From contig JAUXAJ010000079.1 of NCBI GenBank assembly GCA_030620005.1, positions 1 to 17,424 on the forward strand: a stretch of DNA of 17,424 bases. Direction: 5' to 3'. Every line of letters begins with the position of its first letter. Within the stretch, counting starts at the first letter, position 1. The stretch comes from Promethearchaeota archaeon (GTDB taxonomy: Archaea; Asgardarchaeota; Lokiarchaeia; Sigynarchaeales; SOKP01). Both the position numbers and the translations under genes were made by a program. Positions 9,161 to 15,961 of the stretch are shown piece by piece. The notes beneath the pieces are model-generated. The model did not search any database. It was not told where the DNA came from and saw only the letters and a list, made by a program, of their open reading frames with translations.

Positions 9161-10906
9161 ATGAGTCAACAAATTGAAGAAATTATCTCGAAAAATAAAA
9201 AATTGTTTCGTGGATTTCAAAGAGATATTGAAGAATATCTCTTGAAATACTATGAAAGAAATTTTCAAAGACAAAAAGTCTTAAAAGTAGAAAGAATAGA
9301 TGCAACTGAGAGAATTAAGAAAAGTGGATTCAATAAAAACTTGAGCTCTTGGAGAAATATTTATCAAAACGTCATTATAAGCAATTGTTTCATAGAAAAT
9401 GACGAACAACGACGATACGACTATAAATTTCATTTTACGAAAGAAATTTTAGACGAAGCAACCATTGAACGAATCGAAGAAGGACTGAAGGAGTGCGATA
9501 GTCTGAATTTTAATTTTAATTTCGACGACGCTCTCGCAAAAATCGACGATATGCTTGAATCCATTCGCAAGAAAAAAGACGATGTTTTCAACAAAATATT
9601 AAACGATAAGCGAGTAGAGATCCTCAAGGCTAAAAATAAAAACGATAAGGAACTGGAAAGACTTAAAAAACTTGAAGAAAAAATTAAAATTGATGTGAAA
9701 TATGATGATTTAAAGGCAATTATAGCCGATTGCGAAAAAATCATCCCTCTTGCTAAAACATTAAGAAAAAGAGATTTAGTAAAGAAATACTCAGACCTCT
9801 TAGAGAAAACTAAGAAGAGAATTGCAGACCAAATAACTCTTGAAAAGAAATTATCAGAAGAAGAGAAAAAAGCTCTTGAAGAGAAAAGGGCTTTAGAAAA
9901 GCAAAAAGCACTAGAAGAAAAACAAGCACTTAAGGAGAAAAGAGCGTTAGAAAAAGTAAAAGCGTTAGAAGAGAAAGAAGCTATTGGAGCTCAAAAGGTT
10001 AATGCAAGAGAAAAGAATTTAGAAGAAAAACAAGCTCTTAAAGAGAAAAAAAAATTAGCGAAACAAAAAGCTCAAGATGAGAAAAATGCTTTAAAAGAAA
10101 AGAAGAGATTGGAGAAACAAAAAGCTCTAGAAGAAAAGAAAGCTCTTGAAGCACAGGAAAAGGCACGATTATTGGAAGAGAAAAAGGTGCGGGACGAGCA
10201 AGAAGCGTTAGAAAAACAGAAAGCGTTAGAAAAACAAAGAAGACAGGAAGAAAAAAGGGCTCGCAGAGAACAACAAGCATGGGAACCAAGAATAAAAAAA
10301 ATTAAAATTATATGCTATTTAGGTGCAATATTAATGATCATTAGTGCTATAGCAAATATTTCGCTAGTATTTACTACAATATACAGAAATATAATAGTTA
10401 CTATTACTGGAGAATCATCAGAGACATTTTTTATATTCCTGTATTGTAACGGTTGCATAAGCATGCTCGGAGGAATTTTAGTAATTTTTGGGTCAATAGA
10501 AATGCAAGAAGAGTTGATTGGATTTGGAATAGCTACATATTTATTGGGTTCAGTAATGTTTTTATTGGTTGGAATATGGGCGGGGTATTTATGCGGAGAT
10601 CTTTATATTTCAATAATTATTTACGCTATAATATCTTTTAGCATTGGTTTCATTGGAGTTTTACTGGCAATTTCTTCTAAAAAAAGAATTGAACGAATAA
10701 AGAACGAATACATGGAAGAACAGTTGTTAACAATGGAAATAACTGAAAGTTCAACAGAAATAAGCACAACTCCAGCATTTAAAACTTCAAAGAATGAAGA
10801 AGATGAATTAATGAAATACTACGAGCTAGAAACGGGGAAAAAGGCGATATGGCGGGGAAATCCGACTAAGGGCTATTTATACTGGAAAAAAGGTAAGCTT
10901 TTTTGA
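9161..10906 (+). CDS. Hexad-repeat charged-helix protein with four membrane segments (long paralogue)
   Basis: 581 residues, unrecognised family. Residues 1-225 are a soluble, mostly helical region with no signal peptide. Residues about 232-370 form a long Ala/Leu/Glu/Lys helix whose unit is six residues (consensus ALEEKQ), kept in register for about 16 units. That differs from the seven-residue rhythm of a coiled coil and fits a single alpha-helix rich in Glu-Lys pairs. Four hydrophobic segments follow (about 383-403, 422-447, 451-477, 481-505), then a polar tail ending with an AIWRGNPTKGYLYWKKGK segment. A similar WRG-containing C-terminal tail seems familiar from other Asgard proteins, but this is recollection and unverified. 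The helix-plus-tetraspan half is clearly paralogous to the 12526 gene. A role as a membrane-anchored spacer or scaffold is inference. The TGA lies about 50 bp from a transposon remnant, so the final two residues might not be original. Confidence 0.8.
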   Translation: MSQQIEEIISKNKKLFRGFQRDIEEYLLKYYERNFQRQKVLKVERIDATERIKKSGFNKNLSSWRNIYQNVIISNCFIENDEQRRYDYKFHFTKEILDEATIERIEEGLKECDSLNFNFNFDDALAKIDDMLESIRKKKDDVFNKILNDKRVEILKAKNKNDKELERLKKLEEKIKIDVKYDDLKAIIADCEKIIPLAKTLRKRDLVKKYSDLLEKTKKRIADQITLEKKLSEEEKKALEEKRALEKQKALEEKQALKEKRALEKVKALEEKEAIGAQKVNAREKNLEEKQALKEKKKLAKQKAQDEKNALKEKKRLEKQKALEEKKALEAQEKARLLEEKKVRDEQEALEKQKALEKQRRQEEKRARREQQAWEPRIKKIKIICYLGAILMIISAIANISLVFTTIYRNIIVTITGESSETFFIFLYCNGCISMLGGILVIFGSIEMQEELIGFGIATYLLGSVMFLLVGIWAGYLCGDLYISIIIYAIISFSIGFIGVLLAISSKKRIERIKNEYMEEQLLTMEITESSTEISTTPAFKTSKNEEDELMKYYELETGKKAIWRGNPTKGYLYWKKGKLF

Positions 10907-10935
10907 TAGTATATACAACACTTTCTATAAAAAGG

Positions 10936-10981
10936 GACAAACTTGGACGGTTTGTCACAACCCGTCGATAGCAGAAACGGG
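10936..10981 (-). other. Two hairpins at the 3' end of the tnpB remnant (possible right-end / omega-RNA relic)
   Basis: GACAAAC (10936-10942) and GTTTGTC (10950-10956) form a perfect 7-bp stem with a 7-base loop that overlaps the tnpB stop codon. A second stem, CCCGT (10961-10965) with ACGGG (10977-10981), sits just inside the coding part. IS200/IS605-family right ends carry subterminal hairpins, and the guide RNA of TnpB overlaps the 3' end of its gene, so the position fits. Function is probably lost with the gene. Confidence 0.45.
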
Positions 10982-11245
10982 GACCAATGCGTGAACGTGA
11001 ACTTGTTTTAGGATCAATAACGCGCAGACTCGGGCGGCATTCAAGTGTCGATTGCCGCTCCAGCCGCACTCTGAACAAATCACGTCGTCATAGCAAACTT
11101 CTTGAACGAGCGTTCTCTTCATCATTCCAGTGCCGTGAAAGCAATCTCCACAGATTTGGCTCGTATAGGGGGAGATTAATTCGACCGACTCGTAATGGGG
11201 TAGAAAACCTTGCGCTTTTAAATCTTCCGCCAAGGTCTTGCCATC
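10955..11245 (-). pseudogene. tnpB: TnpB (IS200/IS605 family) C-terminal remnant
   Basis: Read on the minus strand, the fragment gives SPYTSQICGDC, a spacer, then VICSECGWSG and NRHLNAARVC. This is the C-terminal zinc ribbon (two Cys-x-x-Cys pairs) and the final RuvC region of TnpB, the RNA-guided nuclease of IS200/IS605 elements. Only about 95 of the usual 350-400 residues remain; the N-terminus, the first two RuvC acidic residues and any tnpA are absent. The expected Asp of the N-R-D-x-N-A-A motif is His (codon at 11045-11047), one base from Asp, so the piece would be inactive. The segment is noticeably richer in G and C than its neighbours, consistent with foreign origin. Its 5' boundary is near 11234-11245, where LamG-like sequence on the opposite strand begins. 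Confidence 0.75.
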
Positions 11246-11419
11246 GATTCTGACAAGTTTAGATACTGGAACGGCGGCTGGAACGATATAGGATTAGTTG
11301 ATGATGATGATACTTGGTATCACGTGCGAATCGATTTCGAATGCACCTCTGGAGGGTATCAAGGTCTTTCTCAATACGATTGGCACATGTACGTAAATGG
11401 AGATCATTACGTATTTTAA
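11240..11419 (+). pseudogene. 3' remnant of a LamG/concanavalin-like surface-protein gene
   Basis: From about 11240 the plus strand encodes a stretch with DSDKFRYWNGGW, then DDTWYHVRIDFEC, SGGYQGL, and a closing MYVNGDHYVF before TAA at 11417-11419. The TWYHV...IDF...YVNG pattern is that of the back half of LamG/concanavalin-type jelly-roll domains in archaeal surface proteins. There is no start codon or ribosome site: the frame closes at 11219-11221 inside tnpB-derived sequence. The front half is also not found on the other side of the transposon remnant, so a deletion or rearrangement is more likely than a simple insertion. It ends 7 bp before the convergent gene at 11427. Confidence 0.6.
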
Positions 11420-11426
11420 CGATTAG

Positions 11427-12275
11427 TTATTCTGATTCTAATTTTCTGATATCCGAACGGTATCCGTGAACTTCTTCAGGAAGTCCCTTGCCTTTTACTA
11501 GAACTCCCACAATGGGCGAACCATCTTTTTTATAAGTCACTTCGAGCACATAGTCCTTGAATCTTAGGAGTATTGCACCCTTCTTCAAGTTGGCAGTTTC
11601 TTGGTAAGCCTTTAATGCCCCCACAACGTTTATTAACAGGGGTAGTTCAGATGTAAATTTTTCTTCTTCTTTTTTTACTGGATTGAACTTGATTTTCATC
11701 TTGTTATAAATACCAATTTCTTCCACCTTTTGTGGACTTCCTTTCTCTTCTTTTATTAAGAACAAGGTTATTGGCATATAGCCTGAAAAGTGAGATTTTG
11801 ACGCTTTTAGACGACTTAATTCTGCTATTAGCTTATCGGTAGTATATCCTTTATCTTTAAGTCTATCCGTGAAATAATCCGCTATTTTTTGTGGATGATT
11901 ACTTAAATTCAATTCTTTATTAGTGATTTTTAATATGGTATCTCGTGTGACCTCTAGCAATATACTAATAGGAAGTTTGTTACTTGATATTTTACTGAAA
12001 GGGGTTTCGACAAATAACCTCCCTTGATCTCTATAACTCTTCCCATTTTCATCCGCGACTTCCATCACCCTCACTTCGATCTCATTAACGAAGGCAAAGC
12101 CATAGAAATCAGACGATCTTTCTATATTTTCTCTTGAATGCATTGCAAAGGAATCAATAGCGTGTAAAAAACCTGACATCAAAACTGTTTCATCGCGGTT
12201 AGCTATATTTGTCAAGCTAAATACGGGTAAACCATTGAATGTAACATAAACTCCTATTCTTTCTCCCAATTCCAT
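11427..12275 (-). CDS. Longin/roadblock-like Asgard protein, function unknown
   Basis: 282 residues, soluble, no signal peptide or membrane segment. The N-terminus (GVYVTFNGLPVFSL, then DETVLMSGFLHAIDSFA) follows the pattern of many Asgard longin/roadblock-like proteins: a short strand with a 'G-x-P-x-F/Y-S' turn, then a helix carrying 'sGFLsAi'. Those folds bind or regulate small GTPases in eukaryotes, and Asgard genomes hold many of them. The middle (residues about 120-190) is helical, and the C-terminal part returns to alternating strands (GAILLRFKDYVLEVTY). Family membership is by pattern recognition only and the rest is unassigned. The ATG at 12273-12275 has no clear ribosome site, so the message may be leaderless. 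The gene is divergent from the 12526 gene and lies between the two charged-helix/tetraspan paralogues, which makes a functional link possible but unproven. Confidence 0.6.
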   Translation of the reverse strand: MELGERIGVYVTFNGLPVFSLTNIANRDETVLMSGFLHAIDSFAMHSRENIERSSDFYGFAFVNEIEVRVMEVADENGKSYRDQGRLFVETPFSKISSNKLPISILLEVTRDTILKITNKELNLSNHPQKIADYFTDRLKDKGYTTDKLIAELSRLKASKSHFSGYMPITLFLIKEEKGSPQKVEEIGIYNKMKIKFNPVKKEEEKFTSELPLLINVVGALKAYQETANLKKGAILLRFKDYVLEVTYKKDGSPIVGVLVKGKGLPEEVHGYRSDIRKLESE

Positions 12276-12484
12276 TTTAGCTAACTGAATTTCTATTATC
12301 TCAATAACTCTGTTTTGTTTTAAAAACTTTCTTTTAAAATATGCTCTTATTTATGCATTAAGGTAGGATAATATTTAAGTTTAAATTTTATATTTAGGAC
12401 ATTCATGCACTGTCATTTTAATGATTCGTCAGATGAAGAAGAAGAACAAGAAGAAAACTTTCAAGTTATATTTACCATCTTAAA

Positions 12485-12495
12485 TTTTTTATATA
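12485..12495 (+). promoter_or_regulatory. TATA box candidate for the 12526 gene
   Basis: TTTTTTATATA is centred about 35 bases before the ATG. With the usual 25-27-base spacing in archaea, transcription would start near 12517, giving a very short leader; no ribosome site is seen. The rest of the 250-bp divergent spacer (12276-12525) is A/T-rich without other convincing elements. Confidence 0.4.
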
Positions 12496-12525
12496 GTCAG
12501 CGTTTAAAGAGCAATTAAAAATCAA

Positions 12526-13431
12526 ATGGAACTTGATAAGAAACAAGCCCTAAAAGAACAAAAAGCAATAGAAAAACTAAAAGCACAGGATGAGAAACTG
12601 ATTCGTGAAGCACTTAATAGAGAAGAAATGCTTAAAAAGAAAAAGGCTCGCGACGAACAAAGAGCCATTAAAAAAGAGTTAAAAGACCAAAGAGCATTAG
12701 AAAAGCAAAAAGCACGAGAGGAGAAAAACGCTCGTAAAGCACTAATAAAAGAAAAAGCGTTAGAAGAGAAAAAAACTCGAGACGAACAATTAGCGATCGA
12801 AAGGGCAAATGTACAGGAAGAAAAACAGGTTTTAAAAGAACAGAAAGCGTTAGAAAATCAAAAAGCGCTCGAGGAGAAACAAGCTCGTAAAGCTCAAGCA
12901 GCTATAGAAAAAGCAAAGACATTGGAAGAGAGGAGAGCCCTTAAAGCGTTAGATAAGGGAGATACGAAGAAAAAACAGATTATATGCATTTTAGGCGGAG
13001 CATTAATGATATTTAGTTCAATAGCAAACATCTTGCTTTTATTTACCACGATTTACGGTAATATTACAATTACATCAGGTGCAGAATCAGCAGATACTTT
13101 TTTCATATTCCTTTATGTCAATGGATACATATGTTTGGTCGGAGGGGTGTTGGTAATATTAGGAACAGTTGAGATCCAAAAACCTTTAATAATATTTGGG
13201 ATTGTTATTGATCTAATTGGCGCAGTAATGTTTTTACTTGTTGGATTCTGGGCGGCATCGTTATGTGGAGATTTCATGATTGTCATTATAGGATTTGCTT
13301 GTATATTCTTTGGCATTAATATGCTTGGCGTCTTACTTTCTTTTTATTCTCAGAAGAACTTGGAAGTAAGTAAGGGAGATCTTCTAAAAACTAAGATCTC
13401 CATGAATGTTTATGACGAATATAACACCTAA
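12526..13431 (+). CDS. Hexad-repeat charged-helix protein with four membrane segments (short paralogue)
   Basis: 301 residues. It starts almost directly with the charged helix (about residues 4-145), built on the same six-residue spacing as the 9161 product (KALEEK, QVLKEQ, KALENQ), and lacks the 225-residue N-terminal region of that protein. Four membrane segments follow at about 151-171, 191-214, 220-245 and 251-275. They align without large gaps to the long paralogue: LFTTIYGNI/VFTTIYRNI, TFFIFLY.NG, GAVMFLLVG.WA, SLCGD/YLCGD. The C-terminal tail is short and has no WRG segment. With no signal peptide and a Lys-rich end next to the membrane, the long helix probably faces the cytoplasm. Function is unknown; a membrane scaffold, spacer or partner of the 9161 product is inference. 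A TATA-like element lies just upstream and a T-rich tract follows. Confidence 0.8.
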   Translation: MELDKKQALKEQKAIEKLKAQDEKLIREALNREEMLKKKKARDEQRAIKKELKDQRALEKQKAREEKNARKALIKEKALEEKKTRDEQLAIERANVQEEKQVLKEQKALENQKALEEKQARKAQAAIEKAKTLEERRALKALDKGDTKKKQIICILGGALMIFSSIANILLLFTTIYGNITITSGAESADTFFIFLYVNGYICLVGGVLVILGTVEIQKPLIIFGIVIDLIGAVMFLLVGFWAASLCGDFMIVIIGFACIFFGINMLGVLLSFYSQKNLEVSKGDLLKTKISMNVYDEYNT

Positions 13432-13440
13432 ATCTTAAAA

Positions 13441-13500
13441 TTTTTATTTTTTTCTTTATCTTTTTTTTTTTATTTTCTTATATAATTCCTTCTTTTTTCT
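13441..13500 (+). terminator. Poly-T termination tract
   Basis: Runs of T (including ten at 13461-13470) begin 9 bases after the stop of the 12526 gene without a strong hairpin, as expected for archaeal T-tract termination. From 13501 to 13642 I see only A/T-rich sequence with no gene or clear motif. Confidence 0.55.
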
Positions 13501-13642
13501 ATCTTTCATTTTAATTATATATTCACCTTTAATGCTTTAATTTTGAATGTTTAATCGAATTAGAGAGAATATATAGATTCTTTTGATAAGTTGGTATTAA
13601 ATAAGCATTAATGGAGTGATCTCTTAAATTTCCCCCTATTTT

Positions 13643-13804
13643 AAAAATGTCAAATTCATTATTGACGACATACATGACTTGTCAAAAAAGAAGAAGACAA
13701 AAACTTCTGAAAAATAGCAATTTTTGTGACATTTTTTAGTGTTGACAATTTGTGGGCAGTAATTATTTAATGTCAAATTCATTACTGATTTCGTGACATT
13801 TTTT
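13643..13804 (+). promoter_or_regulatory. Cluster of TGTCA/TGACA boxes, putative operator of the GH5 gene
   Basis: Six TGTCA or TGACA pentamers lie within about 160 bp. They form a duplicated composite. TGTCAAATTCATTATTGA (13648-13665) recurs with one change at 13771-13788, and GTGACATTTTTT (13726-13737) recurs exactly at 13793-13804. Arms are inverted: AAAAATGTCA (13643-13652) pairs with TGACATTTTT (13727-13736); AATGTCA (13769-13775) with TGACATT (13794-13800); TTGTCAA (13679-13685) with TTGACAA (13742-13748). The cluster ends 14 bases before a TATA-like box, so a dimeric regulator acting on the glycosidase gene is the natural reading. The regulator itself is not in the window. Confidence 0.55.
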
Positions 13805-13818
13805 GATTACTGATAACA

Positions 13819-13828
13819 ATATAAATAG
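13819..13828 (+). promoter_or_regulatory. TATA box candidate for the GH5 gene
   Basis: ATATAAATAG lies just downstream of the TGTCA/TGACA cluster. A start of transcription near 13848 would leave a leader of about 44 bases before the ATG at 13892. No clear ribosome site precedes that ATG. Confidence 0.45.
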
Positions 13829-13891
13829 TAAATTTTTTAAATATTTGTGAGAATTTTCTATTAAACAATCTTTTACAACGCAAGATTTAAA

Positions 13892-15811
13892 ATGTCGTTA
13901 AAAATTAAAGGCGAATGGTTTCTCGACGATCATGGTCGAACTGTTCATTTAAGAGGAGTAAATTTAGGAGCAAGCACGAAAGTACCTCTTACTCCGAACG
14001 GTGCTACTCACATTAAAACAGATTTTAGCGACCATGAAAGTGTATCTTTTGTTGGTCGTCCGTTTCCATTAAAAGAAGCAAACGAGCATTTTAAGCGTTT
14101 AAAGCAATGGGGTTTTAACTGTTTAAGGTTTTTAGTAACATGGGAAGCAATCGAACATTCTGGTCCTGGAAAATACGATATAGAATATTTAGATTATATT
14201 GAAGAAGTTTTAAAAATTGCTGAAGGCCATGGTTTTTACAGCATTATAGAACCTCATCAAGACGTTTGGAGTAGGATGACGGGAGGAAGTGGAGCGCCAG
14301 GCTGGACTTTTGAGAAGGTGGGTTTAGATTTCACGAAATTCAACGCTGCTGGAGCGGCACTTGTAATGCAATATCATTACGATCCTACGGATCCATCAAA
14401 ATTTCCTCTAATGCATTGGACTAATAATTTAATTAGACTTCCTAATAGAGTAATGTGGACATTATTTTTTGGAGGAAACGATTTTGCACCTTCTTGCAAA
14501 GTTGACGGAATAAATGCGCAAGATTATTTGTTAAACCATTATTTTAATGCACTCAAGCAAGTAGCTTTACGAGTTAAAGATAATAATAATGTAATTGGAT
14601 TTGATAACTTAAATGAGCCAAGTTCAGGTTTTATTGAGTTAAAGGTTGATGGAAGTGGATTTGATTTTTCCGATACGATGGGCCATGCTTTTACACCGAT
14701 AGACGCAATGGTTACTGGAGCAGGATATCCTAGAATAATCGGATATAGAGAATTAAAGAGGTTTGGGATTAAACAAACAAGGAAAGATGAAATAAACAAA
14801 AATAAAGTCTCGTGCTGGCTTGAAGGATTTGAATCGATTTGGAAAAAAGAAGGTGTTTGGGAAATGGAGGATAATGGAAACCCGACTATTCTAAAAAACG
14901 ATTATTTCGTCGAAAAAGAAGGGAAAAAGGTGGATTTTTATCGAGATTATTTTTCTCCATTTATCACTAAATACGCTGAAGCCATAAGAACTATAATTCC
15001 TGAGGCCCAAATTTTTTTTCATGGTCCTGGAGAAGACATGTTAAGCGGAAAAGAATTATTGTTTAATGTGCCTGATAATGTTGTGAATGCAGCACACTGG
15101 TACGACGGACCAACAGTGGGAACAAGGCGAGCCATGCTAAAAGCTAGTTTTGATGTGATGACAGGTAAACCAGTCATGGGCAAGCAAAAAGTTCAGAAAA
15201 TGTTTATTCGTCAATTAAGCACGATTAAGAACTTTTCGAAAGCAATACATGGAGGTATTCCAACGTTTATAGGCGAATTTGGATTACCTTATGATCTTGG
15301 TAAAAGAGCGGCCTATGAAAAATTCAAGACTGAACCGGATACAGCTTGGGACATACACGTAAAAGCCCTTAACATGTATTATAACGCTTTAGATGCAAAC
15401 CTGTTGCATTCAACTCAGTGGAATTACACTGCGGATAATACTAATGAATGGGGGGATCAATGGAATATAGAGGATTTGTCAATCTTCAGTAGGGATCAAC
15501 AAATCGATCCAAATGATATAAATAGCGGTGGAAGAGCAATTAAGGGGTTTTGTAGACCTCGTTTTATTCATTGTGCGGGAATCCCTTTAAAGATGGAATT
15601 TAACGTTAAGGAAGGAACATTTAACTTCGAGTTTGATGGAGATTCGTCAATTACTTCACCTACAGTACTTTATGTTCCGAAAATACAATATCCTAACGGA
15701 TATAAAATAAGCGTAACTGAAGGAGAGATTGATAACCTGGACGAAGAACAATTAGTTTTAATAAAAATATTGAAAGATGGGATTCATTCAGTTAGCATTT
15801 CTAAAGTATAA
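13892..15811 (+). CDS. GH5 glycoside hydrolase, GH5_12-like beta-glucosidase (glucosylceramidase/sterylglucosidase type)
   Basis: 639 residues, a (beta/alpha)8 retaining glycosidase followed by a C-terminal beta-sandwich (about residues 545-639). The start RTVHLRGVNLG, then RFLVTWEAIEHSGPG and EPHQDVWSRMTGGSGAPGWT, are typical of the GH5 group containing fungal and bacterial glucosylceramide and sterylglucoside hydrolases. The acid/base is Glu242 in DNLNEPS and the nucleophile Glu462 in FIGEFGLP; WNYTADNTNEWGDQWNIEDLSI supplies the conserved aromatic and polar cleft residues. No signal peptide is seen, so it acts in the cytoplasm, probably releasing glucose from small or lipid-linked beta-glucosides; the exact substrate cannot be read from the sequence. 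It has its own promoter region with a repeated operator and is followed by a T-rich tract and a KDG kinase gene. The family is better known in bacteria and fungi, so transfer is plausible. Confidence 0.85.
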   Translation: MSLKIKGEWFLDDHGRTVHLRGVNLGASTKVPLTPNGATHIKTDFSDHESVSFVGRPFPLKEANEHFKRLKQWGFNCLRFLVTWEAIEHSGPGKYDIEYLDYIEEVLKIAEGHGFYSIIEPHQDVWSRMTGGSGAPGWTFEKVGLDFTKFNAAGAALVMQYHYDPTDPSKFPLMHWTNNLIRLPNRVMWTLFFGGNDFAPSCKVDGINAQDYLLNHYFNALKQVALRVKDNNNVIGFDNLNEPSSGFIELKVDGSGFDFSDTMGHAFTPIDAMVTGAGYPRIIGYRELKRFGIKQTRKDEINKNKVSCWLEGFESIWKKEGVWEMEDNGNPTILKNDYFVEKEGKKVDFYRDYFSPFITKYAEAIRTIIPEAQIFFHGPGEDMLSGKELLFNVPDNVVNAAHWYDGPTVGTRRAMLKASFDVMTGKPVMGKQKVQKMFIRQLSTIKNFSKAIHGGIPTFIGEFGLPYDLGKRAAYEKFKTEPDTAWDIHVKALNMYYNALDANLLHSTQWNYTADNTNEWGDQWNIEDLSIFSRDQQIDPNDINSGGRAIKGFCRPRFIHCAGIPLKMEFNVKEGTFNFEFDGDSSITSPTVLYVPKIQYPNGYKISVTEGEIDNLDEEQLVLIKILKDGIHSVSISKV

Positions 15812-15824
15812 AGAAAAATGATAT

Positions 15825-15871
15825 ATTTTTTATTTATTTTTTATATTTTATTCTTACTTGTTTTATTTTTT
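15825..15871 (+). terminator. T-rich termination tract after the GH5 gene
   Basis: Several runs of four to six T with little else follow the GH5 stop by 14 bases. Partial termination here would separate the glycosidase from the kinase gene; a weak A/T box near 15887-15900 could serve the latter. Confidence 0.45.
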
Positions 15872-15950
15872 GAGGAAATCCTTAAATTAAATAAAAACAT
15901 TATCATTAATCATAAAAAACTCATTAATTGTGATTACTAATTTTTAACTA

Positions 15951-15957
15951 GAGTGAT
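15951..15957 (+). promoter_or_regulatory. Ribosome binding site deciding the KDG kinase start
   Basis: GAGTGAT resembles the archaeal GAGGTGAT site and ends four bases before the GTG at 15962. The alternative GTG at 15953 lies inside this site and has none of its own, so 15962 is preferred. Confidence 0.45.
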
Positions 15958-15961
15958 AATT

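Noticed and set aside
9430..9744. 104-codon Ser/Phe-rich frame on the minus strand
   Set aside because: It is antisense to the Lys/Glu-rich region of the 9161 gene; the composition is the expected complement of AAA/GAA codons.
9840..10290. Possible CRISPR-like or non-coding repeat array in the repetitive A/G-rich stretch
   Set aside because: The repetition is at the six-residue protein level with synonymous variation, has no spacers, and sits within a complete gene with membrane segments.
10987..11253. 88-codon open frame on the plus strand
   Set aside because: It is the antisense shadow of the GC-richer tnpB remnant and shows no recognisable motif.
15953..15955. GTG at 15953 as the KDG kinase start
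   Set aside because: It lies within the likely ribosome binding site for the GTG at 15962 and has no site of its own; it would add only three residues before the conserved N-terminus.
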